Part shown: piece after piece, positions 15,532-24,155 of the stretch
Layout of the letters: each line of letters opens with the position of its first letter
How positions within the stretch are numbered: position 1 is the stretch's first letter
Source: Fimenecus sp036652055
GTDB lineage: Bacteria > Bacillota > Clostridia > Oscillospirales > Acutalibacteraceae
DNA: 64,000 nucleotides
Reading direction: 5' to 3'
Assembly (NCBI GenBank): GCA_036652055.1
Contig: JAVVWP010000005.1
Span: 10,558 to 74,557 of the forward strand
The notes under the pieces: generated by a model
Seen by the model: only the letters and a program-made list of their open reading frames with translations
Told to the model about the DNA's origin: nothing
Databases searched by the model: none
Position numbers and translations under genes: made by a program

Positions 15532-16500
15532 TTATTTTTTATTAGCAACAAATCTATCAAGTGCAACAGATCCTATAATAAGTGCACCCATTACTACTTG
15601 CTGAAGTGTGCTTGAAAGAGAAAGGATATTCATACCAAAATTTATAACTCCGATTATAAGACCACCCATTACAACTCCGAAAATCTTACCTTTTCCTCCA
15701 AAGAAACTTGTACCACCAATGATTGAAGCTGCTATTGCATAAGTTTCAAATCCTGTTGCTGCTGCTGGTTCTGCAGAACCTACACGGCCCAAAAGAACTA
15801 CGCCAGCTATACCAGCACACACGCCTGAAATTACAAATACTATTAGTGTATGAAGATTAACATTTATTCCTGAATACCAAGCTGATTCTTTATTGCCACC
15901 AAGGGCATATATATTACGCCCAAGCTTTGTTCTTTTCGTTAAGAATGCAAGAACAACTGCTACTGCTACTGCGATTATTGCAACAAAAGGTATTCCGAAT
16001 ACAGAGGATGAAATTAATTTTGTAAAGCTTGCAGGGAAACCATAAACCGCACTTGAGTTTGATACAATAAGTGTAACTCCACGATAAATAGCCTGTGTAC
16101 CAAGAGTAATAATAAATGGGTGTAATTTTGTAACATTAACAAGAAAACCATTTATTAACCCTAACATAGCACCAAGAAGTATTCCAATAAGAACTGCAAG
16201 CACAGGGTTTACGCCTGCAACCATTAGTTTTGCCATACACATACCGGTAAGAGCTACAACCGAACCTACTGAAAGGTCGATGCCTGCTATAAGTATTGCA
16301 AAAAACTCTCCCATAGCGATTAAAATATTTACTGAGCTTTGTGCAAGAATTTGTGGAGCTGTTGTGCTTGAAAAGAAATATTGAGGTTTTAAAATTGCTA
16401 ATGCAGAAAGCAGAATAATCAAAATACCAAAGGTACCATATTTCTGCCAAATTGTGTTAAAAGTTAGTTTTTCTTTTTTAAGAGTCTTTTGTTTAAACAT
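15532..16500 (-). CDS. alsC: D-allose ABC transporter permease (RbsC/AlsC family)
   Basis: This 322-residue integral membrane permease has about nine to ten hydrophobic segments and the RbsC-family landmarks AGIDLSVGSV, LHPFIITLGTQAIYRG and GGKGKIFGVVMGGLIIGV (the cytoplasmic loop contacting the ATPase). It carries allose through the membrane with AlsA and AlsB. The start is the second of two close ATGs (16500), because AGGAAGGA lies about 9 bases before it and touches the first. It follows alsA by 19 bp. Confidence 0.92.
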   Translation of the reverse strand: MFKQKTLKKEKLTFNTIWQKYGTFGILIILLSALAILKPQYFFSSTTAPQILAQSSVNILIAMGEFFAILIAGIDLSVGSVVALTGMCMAKLMVAGVNPVLAVLIGILLGAMLGLINGFLVNVTKLHPFIITLGTQAIYRGVTLIVSNSSAVYGFPASFTKLISSSVFGIPFVAIIAVAVAVVLAFLTKRTKLGRNIYALGGNKESAWYSGINVNLHTLIVFVISGVCAGIAGVVLLGRVGSAEPAAATGFETYAIAASIIGGTSFFGGKGKIFGVVMGGLIIGVINFGMNILSLSSTLQQVVMGALIIGSVALDRFVANKK

Positions 16501-16519
16501 TTTTATCATTCCTTCCTTT

Positions 16520-18049
16520 TTATGACACATAATCGGCAGTTGATGCCATAATGATTTTTTCTTCTGTTGCATCACTATGAGCAAAGGTTTTAACAACTTT
16601 TCCCTCACGGAATACTGCAATAGTATCGCAAACTGCAAGAAGCTCAGGCAGTTCAGATGATACTACTAACACACCTTTTCCTTCATTTGCAAGTTTTCTC
16701 ATAAGAGAATAAATTTCACTCTTACTTCCAATATCTATTCCTTTAGTCGGCTCATCAAAAATTATTATTTCCGAGCCTGCTGCCATCCATTTACCCAAAA
16801 TAACTTTTTGCTGATTTCCACCAGAAAGTTCGGTAATATTTTGATTTATGTCAGAACACTTGATATTAAGCTTTTCCTTTTGTTCTTTTGCACATTTTTT
16901 TTCAAATTTTCCATTAACAAGTCCAGAAGTACCCATTACCTTTGACTTCTTAATAAATGGAAGAATTGAAATATTCTGCTTAATATCAAAATTTTGAAAA
17001 AATCCTGTTTCACGACGATTTTCTGTCACCATCGCAAGTCCGTGCTTTATTGCATTATATGGACTTTTAATTTTAACTTCTTTGCCTTTTATAAATATTT
17101 GACCTTCCATTTTAGGTTCAGCACCAAAAATTGAGTTCATCATTTCACTTCTTCCAGAACCTACAAGCCCTGAAAATCCAAGTATTTCACCTTTGTGAAG
17201 CTTAAAAGATACATCTTTTACTTTTTTATCACGACGGGATAAATTTTTAACTTCAAATATAACTTCTTCTTGTTCAAAGGTTTCAGGTGCATTGTCATTT
17301 TGATAAGTTTTTTGAATTTGTCTACCAACCATCATAGTTACAAGGTCATCAGCTGTGACATCTTTTACATCTTTTGTACCTACATATACACCATCTTTTA
17401 AAACAGATACTCTATCGCCAATTTCAATTATTTCGCCTAATTTATGAGAAATAAATACAATACCTTTTCCCTCATCTTTTAATTGCTTCACAATTTTAAA
17501 CAGGTGGTTTATTTCCTCTGAAGTAAGTGAAGCTGTTGGCTCATCCATTACAAGAACTTGGCTATTAGCAGCAAGTGCTTTTGCAATTTCAACTTGCTGT
17601 TTTTCTGAAATACTAATATCTTCAACAAGAGTTTTTGGATCACGCTTTAATCCAACTTTTTTCATTAAATCAATAGCTTGCCTATTAATTTCTGCATAAT
17701 CCACAACTTTAATAGGTCCTATTTTTTTCATTGGAAGTTTTCCAACAAAAAGGTTTTCTTGAATTGAAAGTTCATTTATAACACTTAATTCTTGATAAAT
17801 TACGCTAATTCCATTTTCTGTTGAATCCTTTGGAGTAAGCTTGCTAAATTCTTTTCCATTTACTATTATTGTTCCTTCTGTTGGCTGATAAACACCGCTT
17901 AGAATTTTCATAAGTGTAGATTTACCTGCACCATTTTCGCCAAGCAAGACATGAACTTCGCCTGCTTTAATATCAAATGATATGTCTTTGAGTGCTGTAA
18001 CACCTGGGAATTTTTTTATAACGCCTTTCATTTCTACAAGTGTACTCAT
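16520..18049 (-). CDS. alsA: D-allose ABC transporter ATPase (RbsA/AlsA family, tandem ATPase)
   Basis: This is a 509-residue double ABC cassette. The first cassette has Walker A GENGAGKST (37-45), a degenerate signature ISEKQQVEIAKAL and Walker B VLVMDEPT. The second has a degenerate P-loop GLVGSGRSE, a canonical LSGGNQQK signature and IIIFDEPTKGID. This asymmetry is normal for the RbsA/MglA/AlsA class. The start is ATG 18049 with GGAAGG about 9 bases before. It is the first structural gene after lacI, directly behind the operator-promoter. Confidence 0.92.
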   Translation of the reverse strand: MSTLVEMKGVIKKFPGVTALKDISFDIKAGEVHVLLGENGAGKSTLMKILSGVYQPTEGTIIVNGKEFSKLTPKDSTENGISVIYQELSVINELSIQENLFVGKLPMKKIGPIKVVDYAEINRQAIDLMKKVGLKRDPKTLVEDISISEKQQVEIAKALAANSQVLVMDEPTASLTSEEINHLFKIVKQLKDEGKGIVFISHKLGEIIEIGDRVSVLKDGVYVGTKDVKDVTADDLVTMMVGRQIQKTYQNDNAPETFEQEEVIFEVKNLSRRDKKVKDVSFKLHKGEILGFSGLVGSGRSEMMNSIFGAEPKMEGQIFIKGKEVKIKSPYNAIKHGLAMVTENRRETGFFQNFDIKQNISILPFIKKSKVMGTSGLVNGKFEKKCAKEQKEKLNIKCSDINQNITELSGGNQQKVILGKWMAAGSEIIIFDEPTKGIDIGSKSEIYSLMRKLANEGKGVLVVSSELPELLAVCDTIAVFREGKVVKTFAHSDATEEKIIMASTADYVS

Positions 18050-18123
18050 TTTAGCCTTCCTTTCCATTAACAATTGCTATATATAAGATATATAAATTGT
18101 TGGCAATTGTTATTATTATATAC

Positions 18124-18149
18124 ATTATATTGAGTAAAGGTTTACTCAA
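18124..18149 (-). promoter_or_regulatory. als operon promoter with LacI-type palindromic operator
   Basis: TTGAGTAAAGGTTTACTCAA (18130-18149) is a perfect 9+2+9 palindrome, the style bound by LacI-family repressors. On the minus strand it abuts a TATAAT -10 box (18129-18124), so the -35 region lies inside the operator and bound repressor would block RNA polymerase. The exact -35 hexamer is unclear because the operator leaves short spacings. Confidence 0.75.
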
Positions 18150-18163
18150 ACTTTATAATAATT

Positions 18164-18188
18164 GGGGAGATGCCCCTCTCCCCTTTTT
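18164..18188 (+). terminator. GC-rich hairpin between lacI and alsA
   Basis: GGGGAGA (18164-18170) and TCTCCCC (18177-18183) form a perfect 7-bp stem. The T-run (18184-18188) is on the plus-strand side, so it is a better terminator for plus-strand (antisense) transcription than for lacI. It may still partly separate lacI from the als genes. Confidence 0.55.
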
Positions 18189-18201
18189 AATTATGCCGAT
18201 T

Positions 18202-19194
18202 TTAAGTGGTTGAACGCTTTTTAAGTGTAACAGGAATTGTGTAAACCTCATCTTTTTTAGGCTCTTTATTTTCAATAAGTCTTAAAAGTGCTTCAACTGA
18301 TTTTTTGCCGAACATATCTGTGTCTTGCATAACTGTTGTCATTGGCGGATCACAAATTTCTGTAAGAGAAATTCCATCAAAACCAATTATTTTTACTTCG
18401 CTCGGAACTTTGATTTTTGCATCACGCAGTGCATGAAGTGCGCCAATTGCCATTATATCATTATTACAAAAAATTCCATCAAATTTTTCACCAGAATTAA
18501 TTAGCTCTTTTACTGCGTCATGCGAGGATTTATAGCTGACTTCCATATCGATAACAAGTTTTTCATTAACAAGCAAATTGTGCTTTTTGTGAGCATTAAC
18601 AAAGCCTTCGTAACGATTAACAACTGTTGAATATCTGTTTTTATCTCTAAGCATTACAATCTTTTGACAGCCTTTTTTTATAAGTTCCTCTGTTGCAATA
18701 AATCCGCCCATTTCATTATCCGAAATAATTAGCGTTCCTGCATTTTGCGGTCTGCGGTCAATATAAACAACAGGAATTTTATATTCTTCATATATATGCT
18801 TTACATCTTCCTTTGTACTAATATATATTATTCCGTCAACATCTTTTGCAACAAGAGAAGATATGTGATGCTCTTCCATTTCACCATTTTCATTAGAGTC
18901 GCAAACAAAAACAGTATAGCCTTTTGGCATAATCGAATTTTCAATTGAACGAATAATTTTTGCAAAGAACTCATTAGTAATATCAGGAACAATTACTCCA
19001 ATACTTTGAGTTTTATTGGTTCTAAGCCCTTTTGCATTTGGATTTACTTTATAATCATATTTTTTAACAATATCAATAACTTTTTTTTCAGTTTCGGGAG
19101 AATAACGACCATTTTTATTAAGCACTCTTGATACCGTGGCAATTGATACGCCTGACAGCTCAGCAATATTAATCATTGACATTTTTTTATTCAC
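18202..19194 (-). CDS. LacI-family transcriptional regulator (probable allose-operon repressor)
   Basis: This 330-residue DNA-binding repressor has an N-terminal helix-turn-helix (INIAELSGVSIATVSRVLNKNG), the hinge region and a periplasmic-binding-like sensor domain with GVIVPDITNEFF and GIFCNNDIMAIGAL. It probably senses allose or a phosphorylated intermediate and controls the downstream alsA-rpiB genes through the 18130-18149 palindrome. E. coli uses an RpiR-type regulator instead. The GTG at 19194 is preferred: AGG lies 8 bases upstream, while the next ATG (19182) is 20 bases away. Ligand and target are inferred from position. Confidence 0.85.
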   Translation of the reverse strand: MNKKMSMINIAELSGVSIATVSRVLNKNGRYSPETEKKVIDIVKKYDYKVNPNAKGLRTNKTQSIGVIVPDITNEFFAKIIRSIENSIMPKGYTVFVCDSNENGEMEEHHISSLVAKDVDGIIYISTKEDVKHIYEEYKIPVVYIDRRPQNAGTLIISDNEMGGFIATEELIKKGCQKIVMLRDKNRYSTVVNRYEGFVNAHKKHNLLVNEKLVIDMEVSYKSSHDAVKELINSGEKFDGIFCNNDIMAIGALHALRDAKIKVPSEVKIIGFDGISLTEICDPPMTTVMQDTDMFGKKSVEALLRLIENKEPKKDEVYTIPVTLKKRSTT

Positions 19195-19238
19195 TATTTG
19201 CACCTGCTTTCAAATTAATTAATTTGCTTTTAGTCACT

Positions 19239-19254
19239 GCGTAATCGTTTACTC
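19239..19254. promoter_or_regulatory. Possible second LacI-type operator upstream of lacI
   Basis: The imperfect dyad GTAATCGTTTAC (19241-19252) has the central CG and GTAA/TTAC half-sites common to LacI-family operators and resembles the als operator half TTTACTC. It lies about 45 bp upstream of the lacI start and could give autoregulation. A further AATTAATTAATT palindrome is at 19213-19224. Confidence 0.4.
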
Positions 19255-19428
19255 TATGTTCAGAGTTTACATCTCTATTATCAAAAAGTCAACTGTTTTT
19301 TTACAAAAAATATATGTTTGTAACAATTGCAATAAAAGCAAATAACATCTTTGTATAAAAAGTACATAGAATTGTAAAATTCAGTAAATTTCAACTTCGT
19401 TTTTATTAACTTTATTAAATCAAAGGCA

Positions 19429-19468
19429 AAATAAAAACCATATGCAACCTTTAAAGTCACATATGGTT
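19429..19468 (-). terminator. Terminator of the ROK kinase gene
   Basis: AACCATATG (19436-19444) and CATATGGTT (19460-19468) pair perfectly; in the minus direction the stem runs into a T-rich tail (19435 downward). This separates the ROK gene from lacI. Confidence 0.8.
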
Positions 19469-19480
19469 AAATTTAGCGTT

Positions 19481-20386
19481 TTATATTACTTTAGCATCAT
19501 ATTTTTGTTTAGCTAAATAAGATGCGCCAAGCATTCCTGCTTGATTTTTAAGCTTTGCCTTTTCAATGTGTACAGATTTAAAACAGTCCATATTTCTTGA
19601 GGATATGCGATTGCGTATTTCTGAAATAACATAGTCTTCATTCATAATTCCACCGCCTAATACAATGCAAGCAGGATTAAAAATAAATATTAATGTTGTT
19701 AGCCCACCAATTATTTCTTCAATCCAGCGGTCAATAACAATCCTAATTTCAGGATTTGCAAAGTTTTCTTTTGAAAAAATTTCTCTACCGTTAAGCTCTC
19801 TACCCGTAGCGTGCTTTACAGCCTTCGTAAGAGCTGTTGTTGAAGCATAAGCTTCGTAACACCCTACATTACCACAAGTGCATCTTCTGCCCCCTGTATG
19901 GGTTACAATATGTCCAAACTCTCCTGCAGAAAACTTATGGCCCGAATAAATCTTGCCATTAAGCCACATTGCACCGCCAACACCCGTTCCATAAGTTAAA
20001 CAGAGAAAATCTCCTACATCTTTTCCTGAGCCGAAGATTGCCTCTGCAGTCGCAGCAGAATTAACATCATTCTCGACTGAAACAGGTAAATTGGGATATT
20101 TAGCATTAATGTTTTTCTGAATTTCGGTTCCTGTATAGTAAGGGATGTTTTCACTTGCAAAGATAATTTTGCCTTCTTTACTATTAACCTGCCCTGCTGT
20201 ACTTATGCCTACACAAGAAATCTCGGCAATATAAGTATCAACAATATTCAAAATTTTATTCATTAAATGAGGTCCGCCAAGATGAGCGTCGGTTGCTATT
20301 TCAAAAAATTCACAAACCTCAAAATTTTCATTAACAACACCATATTTTATTGCAGTGCCACCAATATCGATAGCGAGTATTTTCAT
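19481..20386 (-). CDS. ROK family sugar kinase, substrate uncertain
   Basis: This 301-residue ROK kinase has the N-terminal phosphate loop AIDIGGTAIKYG, the catalytic aspartate in SVENDVNSAATAE, GEFGHIVTHTGGRRCTCGNVGCYEAY (zinc cluster) and a C-terminal IVLGGGIM motif. It resembles N-acetylmannosamine and beta-glucoside kinases as much as glucokinase, so the substrate is left open. It has its own promoter and terminator, lying between whiA and the allose operon. ATG 20386 is used because AAAGGATG is about 8 bases upstream; the ATG at 20395 overlaps that site. Confidence 0.85.
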   Translation of the reverse strand: MKILAIDIGGTAIKYGVVNENFEVCEFFEIATDAHLGGPHLMNKILNIVDTYIAEISCVGISTAGQVNSKEGKIIFASENIPYYTGTEIQKNINAKYPNLPVSVENDVNSAATAEAIFGSGKDVGDFLCLTYGTGVGGAMWLNGKIYSGHKFSAGEFGHIVTHTGGRRCTCGNVGCYEAYASTTALTKAVKHATGRELNGREIFSKENFANPEIRIVIDRWIEEIIGGLTTLIFIFNPACIVLGGGIMNEDYVISEIRNRISSRNMDCFKSVHIEKAKLKNQAGMLGASYLAKQKYDAKVI

Positions 20387-20419
20387 TTCAATCATCCTTT
20401 ATAACATTATGTTGAAAAC

Positions 20420-20448
20420 ATTATAATATATATAAATAAAATATTCAA
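20420..20448 (-). promoter_or_regulatory. Promoter of the ROK kinase gene
   Basis: On the minus strand TTGAAT (20448-20443) and TATAAT (20425-20420) are 17 bp apart, about 34 bases before the start codon. This allows transcription independent of the hprK-whiA operon. Confidence 0.7.
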
Positions 20449-20474
20449 CTGATTTAGGAAAAAGGTTTATAAAA

Positions 20475-21365
20475 TCATTTATTTTCTGCCATATTGCAAA
20501 GTTTTTTTAATCTATGGTTAACTCCCGACCTTGACAAAGGAGGAATTAACATATCCCCAATCTGTTTAAGAGAAAAATCGGGATTATCAATTCTAAGCAT
20601 AGCTATTTCTTTTAATTCGTCAGGTAGATTTTTAAACTCACCATTTTTCATTAAAATTTCAATTGCTTCAGTTTGTATTAAAGCTGCATTTACAGTTTTA
20701 TCAAGATTTGCACTTTCAAAGTTAAGACGCCTATTTACATTATTGCGAACATCTTTATACATTTTGATACCCATTAACTCAAGAGTTGAATTAGTAGCAC
20801 CTATTAAAGCTAAAACATCTTCTATTTCTTCACTATCTTTGAAATATAAAATATATGAACCATTACGAGTAATTTCCTTAGGTTCTAAATTCATTTCCTC
20901 CATTACTCGCTTTAAATCTTTGCTTAAATTAAGATATGGTATTACAAATTCTAAATGATAACTTTTTTCAGGGTCATTAATCGTTCCACAGGCTAAAAAA
21001 GCACCTCTAAGAAATGCTCCAAAGCAACACTCATCAGATATGTTTCCCCAGTTTAATCTGCGTGAGCGTTCATTTCCCTCATAGCCAAAAGCCATAAGAA
21101 CTTTTTTGTTTGCAACTTTATCAAGTGATAGTATTTTATATTTTCTGGATTCGGATTTTATTGTATCTGCATCCTGCAAAGATAACCGCTCAACAATATT
21201 TTTATATTTTTCAGCAACACTACTATTTTCAGTTGAAATATATATTTCTTTCAATGAAAAACCCCTTGCAAAAAGCAAAAGCCCATAGCTTTCTGCCAGT
21301 TGACAACAAGTTTTTACATTATCAATTTTTAAAATTTCATCTTTAACTTTTGAAGAAAATGTCAT
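20475..21365 (-). CDS. whiA: DNA-binding protein WhiA
   Basis: WhiA (296 residues) is a conserved Gram-positive protein with an N-terminal LAGLIDADG-homing-endonuclease-like domain (FGAFLRGAFLACGTIND) and a C-terminal helix-turn-helix (FSLKQIGDMLIPPLSRSGVNHRLKKL). It binds DNA and influences cell division and, in actinomycetes, sporulation. Length and motifs are standard. It starts 5 bp after rapZ ends and closes the hprK-glk-murB-rapZ operon. Confidence 0.95.
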   Translation of the reverse strand: MTFSSKVKDEILKIDNVKTCCQLAESYGLLLFARGFSLKEIYISTENSSVAEKYKNIVERLSLQDADTIKSESRKYKILSLDKVANKKVLMAFGYEGNERSRRLNWGNISDECCFGAFLRGAFLACGTINDPEKSYHLEFVIPYLNLSKDLKRVMEEMNLEPKEITRNGSYILYFKDSEEIEDVLALIGATNSTLELMGIKMYKDVRNNVNRRLNFESANLDKTVNAALIQTEAIEILMKNGEFKNLPDELKEIAMLRIDNPDFSLKQIGDMLIPPLSRSGVNHRLKKLCNMAENK

Positions 21366-21370
21366 ATAAT

Positions 21371-22231
21371 TTACCTTTTTATATCTCTATGAAAAACGCT
21401 ACAATCAGAGCCATTTTCAACTAAATGTTTGTTAATATCTTCTGCAAAAATGACAGAACGATGCTTTCCACCAGTACAACCAATTGCTATTGTAAGCTGA
21501 CTTTTTCCTTCGTTTCTATATAGTGGAATAGAAAAATCAATTAGGTCAAAAATTTTATTTTTAAGAATAACTGCGTCATCATAACTAAATACAAAATCTC
21601 TGACTTTTTCATCAAGACCAGTTAAAAGTTTTAAATCTTTTACATAAAACGGATTTGTAAGGCATCTAACATCAAAAACCAAGTCAGCATCTTTTGGAGT
21701 ACCATATTTAAAGCCAAAAGAAACGCTTTGAATTTTTAATGATTTTGCAGAATTTTCTAAAAACAATGCAGCAATTCTTTCTTTAAACTGTGATGAAGAA
21801 ACAAGAGATGTATCAATAATATAATCAGCAATTTGTTTAACTGGCAATAGCAATTTTCTCTCTGCTTCTATTGCCTCAAGAATAGAAATAGCTTTATATT
21901 CATCTGCTAAAGGATGCTTTCTGCGTGTTTCCTGATAGCGATTAACAATTACATTAGAATCGGCATCAATATATAAAACTTTATATTGAATATCCATTGC
22001 CTTTAAATTGTCAAAGACAGAAAAAAGCGTTGAAAAGGATTTTCCTAATCGAATATCAGCTACAACTGCAACTTTATCACGATTTTCAGATGAAGTCAGC
22101 GTAAGCTTAACAAAATCAACAATTAATTCCAAAGGCATATTATCAACACAAAAAAAGCCAATATCCTCTAAAGCATCAACTGCTCTCGACTTACCAGCTC
22201 CTGACAGCCCTGTAACGATTGTCAATTCCAT
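21371..22231 (-). CDS. rapZ: RapZ/YvcJ nucleotide-binding protein
   Basis: The 286-residue P-loop protein has Walker A GLSGAGKS (8-15), DNMPLELI, and the C-terminal domain with IAIGCTGGKHRSV and VFHRDIKR that ends nearly all family members. E. coli RapZ is an RNase E adapter for GlmZ; Firmicutes YvcJ binds nucleotides with a less clear role. In many Bacillota it is followed by yvcK then whiA; here whiA follows at once and yvcK is absent. AGAGGA lies before the ATG. Confidence 0.94.
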   Translation of the reverse strand: MELTIVTGLSGAGKSRAVDALEDIGFFCVDNMPLELIVDFVKLTLTSSENRDKVAVVADIRLGKSFSTLFSVFDNLKAMDIQYKVLYIDADSNVIVNRYQETRRKHPLADEYKAISILEAIEAERKLLLPVKQIADYIIDTSLVSSSQFKERIAALFLENSAKSLKIQSVSFGFKYGTPKDADLVFDVRCLTNPFYVKDLKLLTGLDEKVRDFVFSYDDAVILKNKIFDLIDFSIPLYRNEGKSQLTIAIGCTGGKHRSVIFAEDINKHLVENGSDCSVFHRDIKR

Positions 22232-22242
22232 TGTAAATTCCT

Positions 22243-23145
22243 CTAATCTAAATATTTTACTTCAGTTTCTAAATGAATGTTTTTTTCACTAAAAATTTTA
22301 TTTTGTATAAGTTCTATTAATTTTAAAACATCTGTTGTTGTTGCATTCCCATTGTTAATTATAAATCCTGCGTGTTTTTTACTTACCATTGCACCGCCAA
22401 CGCTCGCGCCTTTTAGCCCACATTCTTCAATTAATGCTCCGGCAAAAAAGCCCTCAGGTCTTTTAAAAATACTACCAGCACTTGGAAAATCCAATGGTTG
22501 CTTTTCAATTCTCCTTGACATTTTATCATCCATCAATGATTTAATTTCATTATAATTACCAGCATTAAGTTTTACGGTTAAAGCAGTTATAATAAAATCG
22601 TTATCACTATAAGCACTATGCCTATATGAAAGGTCTAATTGTGATTGAGAAAGCTCTCCAAAATTACCATTCTTATCAATATGCTCACACGAAAAAAGAA
22701 CATCTTTCATTTCTCCGCCATATGCACCTGCGTTCATAAAAGCTGCTCCACCTGCAGTCCCTGGAATTCCATAGGCAAATTCAAGCCCACTAAGATTATG
22801 CTTTAACGCAAATACGCATAGCTTAGAAAGTGACGCACCTGATTCACATCTAACAAAGCCATTGCCTAAATATTCAATTTTAGACAAAGCAGAGGTTATT
22901 CTAATAACGACACCATCAAGACCATCATCAGAAATTAATAAATTGCTTGCATTGCCAATAACATAGTATTTAATTTTATTACCAATGCAAAAGTTCAAAA
23001 TATCTTTAATTGCATCGTTACAGTTTGGCATAACTATATATCTTGCAATTCCGCCCGTTTTAATGCTTGTGAATTCACTCATCGAAGCATTAAGTCGAAA
23101 TTCACAAGCATATTTTTTTATTATATTATCTAACTCATTAAACAA
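22243..23145 (-). CDS. murB: UDP-N-acetylenolpyruvoylglucosamine reductase
   Basis: MurB (300 residues) reduces UDP-GlcNAc-enolpyruvate to UDP-MurNAc for peptidoglycan. It is a FAD-binding type with TGGIARYIVMP, GNASNLLISDDGLDGVVI, GIPGTAGGAAFMNAGAYGGE and the catalytic serine motif SAGSIFKRP. The start is a TTG (23145) about 10 bases after GAGGT; no ATG is available at the right place. It is cotranscribed between glk and rapZ. Confidence 0.96.
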   Translation of the reverse strand: MFNELDNIIKKYACEFRLNASMSEFTSIKTGGIARYIVMPNCNDAIKDILNFCIGNKIKYYVIGNASNLLISDDGLDGVVIRITSALSKIEYLGNGFVRCESGASLSKLCVFALKHNLSGLEFAYGIPGTAGGAAFMNAGAYGGEMKDVLFSCEHIDKNGNFGELSQSQLDLSYRHSAYSDNDFIITALTVKLNAGNYNEIKSLMDDKMSRRIEKQPLDFPSAGSIFKRPEGFFAGALIEECGLKGASVGGAMVSKKHAGFIINNGNATTTDVLKLIELIQNKIFSEKNIHLETEVKYLD

Positions 23146-23162
23146 TCAAAATTACCTCATAA

Positions 23163-24110
23163 TTATTCTTCTAAGAGCGCTGCACCAATAATTCCAGCAT
23201 CATTGCCAAGCCTTGCAGAACATATTCTTGTTTGTTCCACAGAATGAACGCTATAATGTTCGTTATTAATTATTTTACGAAGTGGCTCAAGCAGACCTTC
23301 TCTTTCACAGCCAATGCCTCCGCCTATACATAAAACTTGTGGCTGAAATATATTAATAAGATTAGTTAGTCCACAGGCAAGATAATTAACATACTCATCA
23401 ACAACCTCTTTAGCGGCTTCATCGCCATCACGCATTGCATCAAAAGAAGTTCTACCATTTACAAGATCAATATCCCCGTTAACTAATTTCCACATTGCTG
23501 AATCTGGGTGCTTTTGCATTTTTTCTTTTGTTTCTCTTATTAAAGCTGTCGCAGAAGAATAAGCTTCCCAACAACCTTTTCTGCCACAAGTGCATTGTTC
23601 ACCTTCAAAACAGATTACTGTATGTCCCATTTCTCCAGCAGCATCATTACATCCGTTTAAAATTTTTCCGTTTACTACAATTCCGCTTCCAACACCTGTT
23701 CCAAGTGTAACAGCTACGAAATTTTCAACTCCGTCGCCTGCACCTGCAATTGCTTCGCCGAGTGCAGCACAGTTAGCATCATTTTCAAGATATATAGGCT
23801 TATCAAATTGAACATTTAAAATATCTCGTGCAGGAACATTATCAAAGCCAAGATTATTAGCATATTCGATTATTCCATAGCCTTTGTTTACAGAGCCTGG
23901 AGTACCAATACCAATAGAAAGAATATCATCTAAAGTTATGTCTGCATCCTCTACTGCAAGATTTATAGACGCTGCTATATCGTTAATTATTTCCCACGAT
24001 GGGCGAGGGCAATTAGTTTTCATAACTCCCCTTCCAACAATACGATTATAGTCATCAACAACGCCCGAAACAATATTGGTTCCACCCAAATCTACACCTA
24101 TTCTGTACAT
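23163..24110 (-). CDS. glkA: ROK family glucokinase
   Basis: The 315-residue cytoplasmic kinase phosphorylates glucose to glucose-6-P. It shows GVDLGGTNIVSGVV (ATP loop), ENDANCAALGEA with the catalytic aspartate, GEMGHTVICFEGEQCTCGRKGCWEAY with the ROK zinc cluster, and a C-terminal NDAGIIGAALL. This pattern is typical of Firmicutes GlkA. AGGAGG stands about 8 bases before the ATG. It follows hprK by 45 bp, joining glucose phosphorylation with catabolite control. Confidence 0.93.
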   Translation of the reverse strand: MYRIGVDLGGTNIVSGVVDDYNRIVGRGVMKTNCPRPSWEIINDIAASINLAVEDADITLDDILSIGIGTPGSVNKGYGIIEYANNLGFDNVPARDILNVQFDKPIYLENDANCAALGEAIAGAGDGVENFVAVTLGTGVGSGIVVNGKILNGCNDAAGEMGHTVICFEGEQCTCGRKGCWEAYSSATALIRETKEKMQKHPDSAMWKLVNGDIDLVNGRTSFDAMRDGDEAAKEVVDEYVNYLACGLTNLINIFQPQVLCIGGGIGCEREGLLEPLRKIINNEHYSVHSVEQTRICSARLGNDAGIIGAALLEE

Positions 24111-24155
24111 ATATGTTTATCCTCCTGATTTTTTAGTTTTTATAATTAATAAATT

